Of a stretch of DNA of 64,000 bases, positions 1-8,878 are shown in pieces; position 1 is the first letter of the stretch; every line of letters starts with the position of its first letter. The stretch is from Fuerstiella marisgermanici. Its GTDB lineage: Bacteria; Planctomycetota; Planctomycetia; Planctomycetales; Planctomycetaceae. The stretch is from positions 7,304,001 to 7,368,000 of the forward strand of contig NZ_CP017641.1 of the NCBI RefSeq assembly GCF_001983935.1, written 5' to 3'. Below the pieces are notes generated by a model. It searched no databases, had not been told where the DNA came from, and saw only the letters and a list, made by a program, of their open reading frames with translations. The translations under genes and the position numbers were made by a program.

Positions 1-1265
1 ACTCCGTTTCCCAGGACGATCTGAGTCGAACGGCCGCTGAATTTCACGATCTCGTTGCGCCACTGGCTCTTCAGTGACGCCGGACACACGACCAGCACTC
101 GCTTAATGTCAGCAAGTTGAGCCAACAGTTCGGCAACTCCGATGCCCTGAATGGTTTTCCCCAACCCCATATCATCCGCAAGGATCGCTCGACCAGCGCC
201 TGCGGCGAACGCGATTCCGTCCAACTGATACGGCAGCAGTTCGGCCTTAAGCAATCGTTTGCGCAGCGGGTGAGTTTTCGTGTTCTTGCGTAGTTCCTCG
301 CACTCTTTGCGGACACGCTCGCTTACCAACTTGCGTTGAATATACTGTTCAGCGTCAGGGAAGATGGTGACGCGATGCCCTGCCTCTTCCAAAGCCCGGA
401 TACGATGCACCGCATCGCTGGCGTTGGTCAGTGGAACTTGATCCGCATTGCCTACAATTTCTTCAACCTTCTCGTCTGCCTTATGAGGCAAGTTGAAGAT
501 GATTCCCTGAGCAGCCCCGTAGCTGATGCGAACCGACAGTCGTTTTCTGCGATACGGTTTCAGATTTTTCTTTGCGAAGCGTTTCTGGACTTTGGTCTGC
601 ACATGCAGAATATGTTTGCACGTGCCCAGATGATTGGTTTTGAAATCGGGACACGTGCAGTACGACTCGCCCGCCCCAAGGCCTCGCAAGGCGACTCGAT
701 AACTGCGTCCCGACTGCTGGCTGGTTACGACGTAATCGACCCATGGTTTTTCGGTGTTCATCGACCGAACCTTCATGGATTCCTTTGCGGCACGCGCCTG
801 CCGTTCAGCGACGGCTCGGTGCAGCAATTCGGATTCGGTCAGATTCTCCAACGGCACTGACATATCCGGCGGCATAGCCAGGCCGAGTTCCGACCTGGCA
901 TCCAACAGGAATTCAACTGCCGTGCCGAGATGTTCGCAGGGAACGTTGCATTGATCGCAGTTGCACTGCAGCTGTTTGGCCCGACTCGATTGAAGTGTCA
1001 TCGTCGCGATGGCCACACCACCATGAACTTCCGCATCTTCCACTCGAACCCGGAACAAATCACCACCCAGGAACACGTCTCGATCCGAAAGCACTTCGAA
1101 CTTCTGCCCGCCAGACTGAATGAGTTTCGCTCCGTCGTCGCCGAGCATTTGACAGGCTTGGTAGTATGTCAGTGAACCCAGCCGCTGATGGAATACGTTG
1201 ACCTTTTTCTTTTTGCCGCTGCCGCTGTTCTGCGATTTGGTTGATGACTTCATCCGGCCTGCCAT
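1..1265 (-). CDS. SNF2-family helicase with two SWIM-type zinc motifs (C-terminus cut by window edge)
   Basis: The frame is open from the ATG at 1265 to the left edge (421 codons seen), so this is the N-terminal part of a longer protein. Two SWIM-like Cys/His sets are visible: C101/C103/C110/H112 and C203/C205/C216/H218. The second fits the classical CxC...CxH spacing best. A SNF2 ATPase start follows: a Q-motif-like LLPYQLDGIAF at about 344-354, Walker A LADDMGLGKT at 362-371, and motif Ia VVCPASLKSQW at about 392-402. Known SWIM-SNF2 proteins are DNA-stimulated ATPases that remodel protein-DNA complexes, possibly in repair or transcription. The N-terminus is Lys/Ser-rich. The missing part should carry the DExH box and helicase C domain. 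The family call is firm; the cellular role is not known. Confidence 0.9.
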   Translation of the reverse strand, partial: MAGRMKSSTKSQNSGSGKKKKVNVFHQRLGSLTYYQACQMLGDDGAKLIQSGGQKFEVLSDRDVFLGGDLFRVRVEDAEVHGGVAIATMTLQSSRAKQLQCNCDQCNVPCEHLGTAVEFLLDARSELGLAMPPDMSVPLENLTESELLHRAVAERQARAAKESMKVRSMNTEKPWVDYVVTSQQSGRSYRVALRGLGAGESYCTCPDFKTNHLGTCKHILHVQTKVQKRFAKKNLKPYRRKRLSVRISYGAAQGIIFNLPHKADEKVEEIVGNADQVPLTNASDAVHRIRALEEAGHRVTIFPDAEQYIQRKLVSERVRKECEELRKNTKTHPLRKRLLKAELLPYQLDGIAFAAGAGRAILADDMGLGKTIQGIGVAELLAQLADIKRVLVVCPASLKSQWRNEIVKFSGRSTQIVLGNG

Positions 1266-1430
1266 GAGAGTGCTCCGTGCGTTACTGGGCGTGGTAGGTT
1301 GCCACTGTAAATCTAGCGAGCCTGTGCGTGGTTGGACAGGGTGTGAGGCTCGATTCGAACAGATCAGGTTGCGGACATTCGAAGCCGAGATTTGATCTCA
1401 GACAAACCCGCCATGCGTAGTAAGCAGCGG

Positions 1431-2450
1431 TCAGAACTTCCCGTCCCGAGTTTCGAAATGAGTCGGCTTGCCCAATGACGCTCCTCCCTGTTGCAGCCAG
1501 CCTGCCGTGGCCTGAATCATCTCGTCGAGCGACACCGACACGTCGCCGAAGTGGTCGAATGATTTTGATGCATTCGACAGCCACGCCGTATCTGCTTCTG
1601 CCCCTGTAATTTCCGGTGACACGCCGAACAATTCGCCGAACCGCATCGCGAGTTCACGAACCGAAACCAGTTCCCGACCAGTGACGTTCATCGCGGCGGC
1701 CGGTGACTCAGCATGAGCGAGACACTGCAGTGCGCGAGCGTTTGCGTCGCCCTGCCAGATGACGTTTACGTGGCCCATTGCCACATCGATCGGCTGGCGA
1801 TTCAGCACTTTTGTCGCCACGTCGTGTAACACTCCATACCGGAGATCGACGGCATAGTTTAGCCGGAACAGCAAAACGGGCGTGCCGAATTCGCGAGCGT
1901 AGTAGCTGAAGATTCGTTCTCGAGCCACGCACGAATTGGCGTATTCCCCGGGCGGCCCCAAGACATCCGTCTCCACCGATCCACCGCTGTTGACGTCGAC
2001 CAACGGGTACACGCAGCCAGTTGAAAACATGACAATCCGAGAGTCCTTGTAGCGTTCGCCCACATTCGCCGGTACGACCGCATTCATCATCCAGGTAAGA
2101 TCCGGACGATCGCCGGTTCCGAACTTATGGCCCGCCATGAAGATCACATTCGGAGCATCGGGCAATGCTGTCACTTCGTCACGGTTCAACAAATCGCAGC
2201 GGATGGTGCGGACGCCATGCTGTTCCAACTCAGCCTTCGCCGCATCATTGCTGAAGCGAGAAACGGCGATCACCTGCTGACTGTCCGGCAACGCTCGACG
2301 AACCATTCGAGCCAGCGTCGGCCCCATTTTACCAGCGGCGCCCAGCACAATTACGTCACCAAATACCGATCGCATCGATTCGCGCAGACCGTCCGTCGGA
2401 GTGCTCAGCCAGTCGTCCAGTTCCTCATTATTGATGGGTGTTTTGCTCAT
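1431..2450 (-). CDS. NAD-dependent epimerase/dehydratase family protein
   Basis: A 339-aa protein of the extended short-chain dehydrogenase type. A Rossmann nucleotide-binding loop (VIVLGAAGKMGPTLARMV) sits at about residues 34-51. A later segment, MFSTGCVYPLV, carries the Ser/Thr strand that precedes the active site, and the YANSCVARERIF segment occupies the place of the YxxxK catalytic pair. In that segment the usual Lys is replaced by Arg, so the catalytic residues may be unusual. Such proteins act on nucleotide sugars or similar substrates in the cytoplasm; the substrate cannot be read from the sequence. It is transcribed alone, with 165 bp before the helicase gene downstream. Confidence 0.8.
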   Translation of the reverse strand: MSKTPINNEELDDWLSTPTDGLRESMRSVFGDVIVLGAAGKMGPTLARMVRRALPDSQQVIAVSRFSNDAAKAELEQHGVRTIRCDLLNRDEVTALPDAPNVIFMAGHKFGTGDRPDLTWMMNAVVPANVGERYKDSRIVMFSTGCVYPLVDVNSGGSVETDVLGPPGEYANSCVARERIFSYYAREFGTPVLLFRLNYAVDLRYGVLHDVATKVLNRQPIDVAMGHVNVIWQGDANARALQCLAHAESPAAAMNVTGRELVSVRELAMRFGELFGVSPEITGAEADTAWLSNASKSFDHFGDVSVSLDEMIQATAGWLQQGGASLGKPTHFETRDGKF

Positions 2451-2565
2451 GGCGGGAGTATAGAATCGCCGGATCCGGAATGCACCCGACTTCTGATTTC
2501 GTCAGTGAACGATCAACCTTCGCTGTGAATCGTCCTCCCTGCACTTCAACTTGTAAAACGCACCC

Positions 2566-3039
2566 ATGAATAGCGCCGTCGCCTTAGCCTGGAAGACGTT
2601 CCGGCTTCAGCCCGATCTGAGGGAAGAGATTCCTCAAACGCCAACGGCCGTGTTTCATTTTTGCGACAACGAACAAGACGCCAACGAGTGCGCTGAATTA
2701 GTCGTCGCCGGTCGAAAACGGGCGACCTGCTGTTCCTTGGCAGAACTGGAAACAGAAGGAGTAGCGCTGCCCAAGCCGGGCGATTGGAACGTTGTCACGG
2801 GCTGGTCCGGCCAGCCCGTGGCCATCATTCGCACTGTGCAGATTGAATTTCTCCGATTCCGAGAAGTCACGGAAGAACATGCCGCAATGGAAGGAGAAGG
2901 AGACGGTTCGCTGCAATATTGGAGGACTGCACACGAAGCCTATTTCCGCAGAGTCCTAACCGAAACCCAGCACCAGTTTCACCCGGACATGCAGTTAGCC
3001 TTCGAACAGTTTGAATTAGTCCAGGCGATTCGTGCGTGA
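2566..3039 (+). CDS. ASCH domain-containing protein
   Basis: A 157-aa soluble protein matching the ASCH fold. It has a basic strand, GRKRATCCSLAEL, at about residues 49-61, a PGDWNVVTGWSGQPVAIIRT beta core, and the conserved tail EGEGDGSLQYWRTAHEAYF. ASCH proteins resemble PUA domains, and some members are amidohydrolases acting on acetylated cytidine or bind RNA; the substrate here is not known. It starts at ATG 2566 and is divergent from the epimerase gene, with a 115-bp shared promoter region. There is no signal peptide and no obvious operon partner. Confidence 0.82.
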   Translation: MNSAVALAWKTFRLQPDLREEIPQTPTAVFHFCDNEQDANECAELVVAGRKRATCCSLAELETEGVALPKPGDWNVVTGWSGQPVAIIRTVQIEFLRFREVTEEHAAMEGEGDGSLQYWRTAHEAYFRRVLTETQHQFHPDMQLAFEQFELVQAIRA

Positions 3040-3152
3040 CAGGCTGTGATGCCGAGTAAATAACCGGCATTCGCCACGGTGCGGTGTTGCAGACTGCTTC
3101 CAAGTCGGCTTTCCCGTTGCGATCCTGCCGGACAACGTCACAGTGAACCTCG

Positions 3153-3182
3153 CTGACTTGTGGCCGCGGAACAGGCGTTTCG
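3153..3182 (+). repeat. Dispersed 30-bp intergenic repeat, copy A
   Basis: Reading CTGACTTGTGGCCGCGGAAC and onward, this matches 29 of 30 bases of the reverse complement of 19401-19430. Both copies are intergenic and in opposite orientations, about 16 kb apart. In the two possible reading directions it encodes the same short peptide (KRLFRGHKSA), but no gene is supported at either place. Confidence 0.75.
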
Positions 3183-3456
3183 GACGATGGAGGCTGTGTC
3201 CCACGAGCCCAAGCCGTCCACAACAAGTGGGAAACGGCTCTAGCCCCCACACGATTGCTCCTGCCCAGCACGCACATCGAAAACTGCGACGCTGGACTCC
3301 GAAAGCAGGGAAATCTCGGCGTATCACCCGCATTCTTCAGCAAGCGGCGGCATTGAAAGCGGATGCCGAGGAATGCGAGGCCAAAAAGCGAATTGGGCAG
3401 GCTTAGAACCGCTAACAAAACCTGTGTGAGCCGCGACGTTTGTGGTTTCGTTTCAG

Positions 3457-3610
3457 GCAAGAAGTGAGAAGGAGGCGACAAATGTCGTCGACGACGAACG
3501 ACGCCGCCTGAGGCGGAAACACAAGCGTCCCGGAGGGTTGCGACGACAGCAGCCGATCTGCGGCGTCAGCGCTCCTCGACGACATCTGTCGCCTCGTCAC
3601 TTTTCCTTGC
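3457..3610. repeat. Imperfect inverted repeat, about 38-bp arms
   Basis: Left arm 3457-3494 and right arm 3573-3610 are near reverse complements. The inner 23 bases (3472-3494 against 3573-3595) differ at two positions; the outer parts align with small offsets. The core arm sequence is GAGGCGACAAATGTCGTCGA. A short stem (CCGCC/GGCGG) lies in the spacer. This could be a MITE, a REP-like element or a strong structured transcript. It lies about 40 bp from the inferred left end of the IS element. Confidence 0.7.
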
Positions 3611-3650
3611 ATCTCGACCACTGTCATCACAACGCGGCCACACAGGTTTG

Positions 3651-5709
3651 GTTAGCCCAACTTCGCCAACTCGAGTCACGAAGGCAGTGTTTTGTGGGGT
3701 GAGCGGCGAAAAGTTTCCACTACATTTGCTTTTGGATTATTTTTGAGGGCAGTTTGAGGCTCAGCTTTTCCAGAAGAATCTGTTGATGGTCGGAGGGCTT
3801 TGACACGCAGCGGGTGCGGATCTCCGGGCCGGTGCGAGTGGGCAGGACGACGTCCATCGAACGGATCTCCGACAGCTCCGCAAGCACACGGCGCGGTTCG
3901 TCGCCCAGCCCTGCTTTGCTGCACAGCTGGCCGAGCGTCTTCCACAACACATACGCCAGAAAACACACGAAGATGTGTGCCAGAACACGGTCCTCCTTCT
4001 GATGCCAGATCGGGCGGATCGAAAGATCGCTTTTGTGGATTCGGAACGCGGCTTCCGCTTCGGTCAGTTGGATGTACGCCTTCCAAAGTTCTTCGTCGGA
4101 CCAGTCGCTGACATTCGTTCGCAGCAGATAGCATCCGGAACTCAGAGTCGCCCAGTCACGCGTAGCTTCGATCTTTGACCATTCGATGCGTGCGGCCCCG
4201 TCATCTGTCTTCGTGACTTTCACGTCGAAGAGCTTTGCCGCTCGAGTGTTCTTTCCGAGCAGCCGGCCGATCTCACGTTCGACCTTCATCGGGTCGCGTT
4301 TCTGTTTATCGCACCGCGCCGTCATGCGGATGAGCGACTCTTCGATCTTCTTTTCGAAGCGCTGTGTGATCGCTTCTTCCTTCTTTGATCGATCGCGACT
4401 GCGACACAGGATGAATGTCTCCGGCGATGTGTTGCAGTCTTCCGATTCATCCGGATCGTCGCTGCCGGGCCACGGCACGACCTTGACTTCCAGGCCATCG
4501 CGAATGCTGGTCCAGTCTTCCTTCAGCAGCTCGTGTTCAAACTTCTTCAGCATCGATTTGGGAGTGCCGACGATGTAGCGTCGACCGCCTTCGCGCAGGA
4601 ATTCGATGTTGTCTTCCGACACCATGCCGCGATCCATGACCCAGATGCGATCGCTTTTCCCGTAGCGTGCTTCCATCGTTTCGACGATGTGTTCCACGGT
4701 AGTAACGTCGGCCGTATTGCCGGCAAACACCTTGTATCCCAGCGGCATTCCGCATCGAGACACCACCAGCCCGATGCAGACCTGCTTGCAGTCGCTGCGG
4801 TTATCGCGCGAATAGCCACGCTGAGCCAGCGGATTGCGTTCGGCCTGACCTTCGAAGTAAGTGCTGGTGACGTCATACATCAGCAGGTCGTATTCGAGAT
4901 CGAACAGATGGCCAAGGCGATTCTTCAGATGCGTTTCCAATGCGTCCTTGTGCGGCAGCAGCTGATCGAGTGTGCGGTACAGCCGATTATCGTTCACACG
5001 TTCTTCGCTCACGCCGAGCAGATCCCGCAGTGCCGTTTTCGGATACCATTGTTCGGCGGTGAAGAGTTCGCTGGCAGGTTCGAGCAGCCGCGCAATGATC
5101 AGAATCAGCGAACTCACATCCCAGCCGACCAGTTCACGACCTTCAGGGATCGCGTTGCTCAGGAACGTATCCAGTTGCAGCGTGCGAATCAGGTGCAGAG
5201 CCATCCACGGCCCGCCGAACTGTCGCAGGTTTTCCACACGAACTCCGGCGGCGTTGACTTCGACCCATCGCGGAGTCACGGCAGACGCATCATCATCGAA
5301 CTCGAATCGCATCTGTCGACTGAGCGGTTGTGACTGATCAGCGGTGACACCGGGTGCAACCTCATCGCTACCGGCCAAAACTTCCGCCGCCTGATGGACG
5401 CCCAGTCGACCGGCTTCGTCAAGCTTCCCCAGCCACGCGACCACCCGCTGCCGCGGCCCACTGGCCGAGCGATACGATTCGACCAGCGCCCAGTAGGCGT
5501 GGCGACGACCGTTTTTGATCCGATGGCATTGGCGAATGAACATGATCGCAAATGCTACCGACCGATCTCCGACCAACCAGATCAGAGGTCGTCACTACAT
5601 CGTGTTTCAGATTTCAAACGCTGGACTTTTGAAACTTCGATAACAAAAACACGAGGAATAAATTCTCTGCAACCACATTTTGTGCGGCTGCTGGGGAAGT
5701 TGGGTTAAC
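3651..5709. mobile_element. IS1634-type insertion sequence with candidate terminal inverted repeats
   Basis: The transposase at 3720-5543 is flanked by GTTAGCCCAACTTCGCCAA at 3651-3669 and, on the opposite strand, GTTAACCCAACTTCCCCAG at 5709-5691, matching at 16 of 19 positions. This gives an element of about 2.06 kb, in the size range of the family. No clean target duplication was seen, so the exact ends are inferred. Confidence 0.55.
3720..5543 (-). CDS. IS1634-family DDE transposase
   Basis: A 607-aa transposase. The first acidic residue is in [12 protein letters not shown], the second in [14 protein letters not shown], and the third in [19 protein letters not shown], followed by a helix-rich tail ([17 protein letters not shown]) typical of IS4-superfamily/IS1634 enzymes. 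The N-terminus [20 protein letters not shown] matches family starts, so ATG 5543 is preferred over the in-frame ATG at 5576. The reading frame is intact and all three acidic residues are present, so the element may be active. It moves its own DNA by cut-and-paste. Confidence 0.9.
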   Translation of the reverse strand: MFIRQCHRIKNGRRHAYWALVESYRSASGPRQRVVAWLGKLDEAGRLGVHQAAEVLAGSDEVAPGVTADQSQPLSRQMRFEFDDDASAVTPRWVEVNAAGVRVENLRQFGGPWMALHLIRTLQLDTFLSNAIPEGRELVGWDVSSLILIIARLLEPASELFTAEQWYPKTALRDLLGVSEERVNDNRLYRTLDQLLPHKDALETHLKNRLGHLFDLEYDLLMYDVTSTYFEGQAERNPLAQRGYSRDNRSDCKQVCIGLVVSRCGMPLGYKVFAGNTADVTTVEHIVETMEARYGKSDRIWVMDRGMVSEDNIEFLREGGRRYIVGTPKSMLKKFEHELLKEDWTSIRDGLEVKVVPWPGSDDPDESEDCNTSPETFILCRSRDRSKKEEAITQRFEKKIEESLIRMTARCDKQKRDPMKVEREIGRLLGKNTRAAKLFDVKVTKTDDGAARIEWSKIEATRDWATLSSGCYLLRTNVSDWSDEELWKAYIQLTEAEAAFRIHKSDLSIRPIWHQKEDRVLAHIFVCFLAYVLWKTLGQLCSKAGLGDEPRRVLAELSEIRSMDVVLPTRTGPEIRTRCVSKPSDHQQILLEKLSLKLPSKIIQKQM

Positions 5710-6125
5710 GCGGAGTGCGCAAAGACGCAGAGGACCGCAGAGAGAAATGCAGCCCCTGGCCAGCTCTGCGCCCCTCTGCATTTCAATCCGAGCGTGACGG
5801 CACTACTGCGAATGCGTTGCCGGGTGCCACTGGCCTTGCCGGTATGTGAACGGTTACGCGTTTAACCCGCAGCCGAAGGCGCAGGCGGCGCTCTGACGGT
5901 TGTTTGGTGGATTCCGGTCACGACAACGATACTGCAACCTCTGACGTTCTCAAGAAGCCTTGCCACGCACGGGACCGCGTGAGCAGCGCCTGCGCCTTCG
6001 GCTGCGGGTTAAACGATCGGGCAAGGGCTGATCGTGCGTGGGAAGCGATCTGTGTTCTGGTGCTCTGCGTTCGCGGTGGCCCGGCCGCCGTTCGTGGCGG
6101 TTGGGTGCCGCAGGCACAAGATGGA
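5710..6125. other. Intergenic repeat-bearing region between IS and RAYT gene
   Basis: No gene is recognised. It contains a GCAGAGG/CGCAGAG-rich imperfect palindrome (5726-5742 with 5764-5780, 14 of 17 paired) and the 35-bp inverted repeat at 5859-6015. Confidence 0.6.
5859..6015. repeat. 35-bp inverted repeat (REP/BIME-like) beside the RAYT gene
   Basis: Arm 5859-5893 and arm 5981-6015 are reverse complements with two mismatches; the core is TTTAACCCGCAGCCGAAGGC. The 87-bp spacer shows no gene. Paired palindromes next to a REP-associated tyrosine transposase gene are typical of REP/RAYT systems, in which the enzyme recognises such hairpins. Confidence 0.75.
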
Positions 6126-6689
6126 TCATCGTGGGCGTCGACTACAGATCGGTTGCGAACTGGTCATCTGTTCCAATCCCGGCGGCCAGCGAATCGGCAA
6201 GCCAACAGATCGATGCTCCAGATACCAGCGGGCCGAACTCCATGGCCAGTCGTTGGCTCGTTGCACCAGACCCGCCCGGACGGGATTTAGGTGCATGTAA
6301 TCCCGTTTCTCCTCCACCTTCGAGCGTGACCAAATGTTGAAGCCGTAGTAACGTGTCTGCCAGATCGGCTCGGACGAATCGATCTGCGACCAATAATTCG
6401 GGAAACGCTCACGTAGCACGGACTTCAATGTTTTGGACGTCAGTTCCTTCCACTTATTCATGAACGGATTGATTTGAAGAGGCTCGGGGAACCACACGAG
6501 AGTGTGGACGTGATCGTGCATGATGACGAATCCAAGGCACAGACCTTTCTGCACGGCCAGTCGGCTGCCCATGGTTCCAATGATAATCCTATTCGCCTGA
6601 TCATGCTGCGAGCGTTTCCGCCGCTTGTAACAGGAGAACGTCACAAAATGAATGTGTTTGTGCGCATCGTAAACGCGCCGCTTAACCAT
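6126..6689 (-). CDS. REP-associated tyrosine transposase (RAYT, Y1/IS200-like)
   Basis: A 187-aa member of the Transposase_17 family. The HUH metal-binding motif is MHDHVHTLV, and the nucleophilic Tyr lies in the conserved KRDYMHLNPVRAGLV segment. The N-terminus HIHFVTFSCYKRR is typical. ATG 6689 (MVKRRVYDAHK) is preferred; an upstream ATG at 6749 would add 20 unrelated residues. RAYTs are single-copy domesticated relatives of IS200/IS605 transposases that cut REP hairpins. A palindrome pair lies 110 bp beyond the stop codon. Confidence 0.88.
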   Translation of the reverse strand: MVKRRVYDAHKHIHFVTFSCYKRRKRSQHDQANRIIIGTMGSRLAVQKGLCLGFVIMHDHVHTLVWFPEPLQINPFMNKWKELTSKTLKSVLRERFPNYWSQIDSSEPIWQTRYYGFNIWSRSKVEEKRDYMHLNPVRAGLVQRANDWPWSSARWYLEHRSVGLPIRWPPGLEQMTSSQPICSRRPR

Positions 6690-6766
6690 ACTGGTCAGCC
6701 AGAAGGTGTGGGGTGAGTGCCTCGAAATGTTCCACTCGTATGATATCACATCTTGTCGCTACGCGA

Positions 6767-6789
6767 CCCGACCGAACAAGTCGGTCGGG
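6767..6789. terminator. Hairpin between RAYT and Gfo/Idh genes
   Basis: CCCGACCGA (6767-6775) pairs perfectly with TCGGTCGGG (6781-6789) around a 5-base loop. It lies about 80 bp past the stop of the Gfo/Idh gene and could end that transcript. There is no clear T-run, so it may instead be a REP-type hairpin. Confidence 0.45.
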
Positions 6790-6867
6790 CCACCCAGCGG
6801 TTTGCAATTCGGCTGTACACGACGCACGTTGACAGGACTTCCCGCCACATGTGCTAATGGTTTGTGA

Positions 6868-8247
6868 TCAGCCGAGTCCGGGGACGCTCCATCCGTCACG
6901 ATAGGTTCGCGAGACCAGCGCCGTGGCTTCCTTGCTGTTGGTGAATGTTTGGCTGGCGCGGTCCCAGTGAAGCCAGTCGTTGCCGATTCGGTCGGCCATC
7001 GCACCGACCAGGACGGCTTCGGTGAGCGGTCCGCCATGACTGAAATCGCCGCACGCCTTGCGGCTTTCGATGACGGCGTCCACCCAGTCATGGTAGTGGT
7101 TCTGTTTGCCCAGGTCGCTTGAAGATACGCTGGTCGCAGACGGTGAATCAGCTAACATAACTGGCTTTCCACCACGATAGTTCTTGAAAATCGCACCTTT
7201 CTCACCGATCCAGCAGGTGCCGGATTCCGGCAATTTTTCGACGTCTGACGGCAACGGAATTCGGCTCGCGTCCGGTCGCACGTCGCCATCGTGCCAAGTC
7301 AACTTGACGGTGTCGGCAGCGGTGATATCGCTTCCCGGGAAAACAAGTTCCACCTGACGCTGCTTGCCCCACAGAGGTCCGGTTGTGATTGGCGTCGTCT
7401 GCCGTACGCGAAGCGGTGCCGTCAACTTCAACGCGTCGAAACTGGTGTCGAAATGGTGGCAGCCCATGTCGCCCATTTCACCGACGCCAAACCCATACCA
7501 GCCACGCCATGTCTGCGGATGATAGGTGCTCGCAAAGTAAGGCCGAGACGCTTGTACGCCCAGCCACAGATCCCAATCGAGGCTTTTGGGGACCGCGTCG
7601 CCGGAGCCGCTGATGTCTGTGTTTTTGGGCCACCAACTGAGCTTCTTGTTTTCCCACAGAATGACTTCTTTGATCTTACCGATCACGCCGCTGCGAATGA
7701 GTTCTACCGTATGCCGACTCTCAATGCTCGAACGCCCCTGGTTGCCCAACTGAGTGACGACGCCCGCTTTGGCCGCTTCATTTGTGATCACACGGCATTC
7801 GTGCAGCGTCGTTGCCATCGGCTTTTGCAGGTACAGATGCTTCTTTGCACGAATGGCGGTGACCGCTGGGGCGGCGTGCATGTGGTCGGGCGTGCCGATG
7901 GTCACTGCATCAAACTTGTCGGCGTGGTCCGCCAGCATCTCACGCCAGTCTTTGTGTTTTGAGGCGTCAGGATGTTTGCCTGAGGCAGCAGCGAGGTACT
8001 TCGAGTCGACATCACACAGCGCGGTAATTTGCACGTTGGGATGCGACGCGACGTTGTTCATCGTGGCGCCGCCCATGCCGCCGACACCGATGCAGGCAAC
8101 CTGCAGCTTCGAATTCAGTGAAGCACTGCGGACGATCGCAGGGCTGCCGATCACTCCCACAGCGGCCGCGGTGGCGCTTTTTAGAACCTGTCGTCGGGTT
8201 AGCGATGTGCTACGGGTGGAGGGTGTGTTTGAGGCGAGATTGTTCAT
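6868..8247 (-). CDS. Tat-exported Gfo/Idh/MocA family oxidoreductase
   Basis: A 459-aa protein with a twin-arginine signal (TRRQVLKSATAAAVGVIG, about residues 17-34) and then a Rossmann fold with GVGGMGG at about 54-60. The usual EKP motif appears as LYLQKPMA. The C-terminal alpha/beta dehydrogenase part contains ENKKLSWWPKNTD and the GDMGCHHFD region typical of planctomycete members. Such enzymes act on sugars or related polyols with a bound NAD(P). The Tat signal implies export of the folded protein with cofactor. ATG 8247 is chosen because it places the signal at the N-terminus; a longer frame to 8325 adds non-family residues. Confidence 0.88.
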   Translation of the reverse strand: MNNLASNTPSTRSTSLTRRQVLKSATAAAVGVIGSPAIVRSASLNSKLQVACIGVGGMGGATMNNVASHPNVQITALCDVDSKYLAAASGKHPDASKHKDWREMLADHADKFDAVTIGTPDHMHAAPAVTAIRAKKHLYLQKPMATTLHECRVITNEAAKAGVVTQLGNQGRSSIESRHTVELIRSGVIGKIKEVILWENKKLSWWPKNTDISGSGDAVPKSLDWDLWLGVQASRPYFASTYHPQTWRGWYGFGVGEMGDMGCHHFDTSFDALKLTAPLRVRQTTPITTGPLWGKQRQVELVFPGSDITAADTVKLTWHDGDVRPDASRIPLPSDVEKLPESGTCWIGEKGAIFKNYRGGKPVMLADSPSATSVSSSDLGKQNHYHDWVDAVIESRKACGDFSHGGPLTEAVLVGAMADRIGNDWLHWDRASQTFTNSKEATALVSRTYRDGWSVPGLG

Positions 8248-8465
8248 AGCTTGCTCCGGGGAGGAAGGTGGTCGGTACGCGAAGATGCCTGATTGTTTGG
8301 GGGCACGATTATAATGCAGCAACATAGTCGCTGGCGATGCAGGGGGAGCGAAGAATTCTGATCGCTCTGATAAAGATCATGCCCGAGTTCACAGGAAAAA
8401 TCGTGGGAGCTCAAGTATCCTGCCGCCCTGAAATGCGACAACCTTCGATCAAGGATCACGCCAGC

Positions 8466-8816
8466 ATGACGACCATTTATCATAACCCTCGCTGTTCAAA
8501 GTCTCGCAGCGCATTGGAACTGCTTCAATCGCGAGGGATTCCCTTTGAGGGCGTGAAGTACCTCGATGATCCGCCCGACGAAAAGAAACTGGGCCAGATC
8601 GTGAAGTGGCTGGGGATCAAGCCGGAACAGTTGGTTCGCAAAAAGGAAAAGCTGTTTGCCGAATTGCAGCTTGGCGAAAAGTCGCTGTCCGACAAAGAGT
8701 GGATAGCGGTTCTCGCCGCCAATCCGAAATTGATCGAACGTCCGATTGTCGTCCATGGCAAAAAAGCGGCCATCGGTCGCCCGCTTGAGAACATCTCTGA
8801 GCTGCTTGACGCATAG
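8466..8816 (+). CDS. arsC: Arsenate reductase (glutaredoxin type), ArsC family
   Basis: A 116-aa thioredoxin-fold protein beginning MTTIYHNPRCSKSR, with the catalytic Cys at residue 10. The family features WLGIKPEQLVRKKEKL and the closing ERPIVVHGKKAAIGRP are present, including the Arg that binds oxyanion. It reduces arsenate to arsenite in the cytoplasm with glutathione/glutaredoxin. Some family members (YfgD, Spx-like) have other roles. No ars operon genes are adjacent, so the arsenic role rests on family membership. ATG 8466 is chosen over the upstream in-frame ATG at 8337, since residues before it are unlike the family. Confidence 0.85.
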   Translation: MTTIYHNPRCSKSRSALELLQSRGIPFEGVKYLDDPPDEKKLGQIVKWLGIKPEQLVRKKEKLFAELQLGEKSLSDKEWIAVLAANPKLIERPIVVHGKKAAIGRPLENISELLDA

Positions 8817-8878
8817 GCACATTGTCCGCAATCGGTGCTCGAAATGCTCGTTCAGCCGCGGACATGTGGGAAGGTTCG

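Larger units (their letters stand above)
3040..3650. other. Intergenic region with dispersed and inverted repeats
   Basis: No convincing gene is present; the open frames lack family features and overlap one another. The stretch contains one copy of a 30-bp dispersed repeat (3153-3182) and a long inverted repeat (3457-3610), both listed separately. Confidence 0.6.

Noticed and set aside
336-860. A plus-strand open frame at the left end
   Set aside because: It overlaps the SNF2/SWIM gene on the minus strand, whose zinc and ATPase motifs are clear.
3718-5600. CACTACAT at both sides of the transposase (3718 and 5593) as a target duplication
   Set aside because: The left copy includes the transposase stop codon, and better matched end repeats lie outside it.
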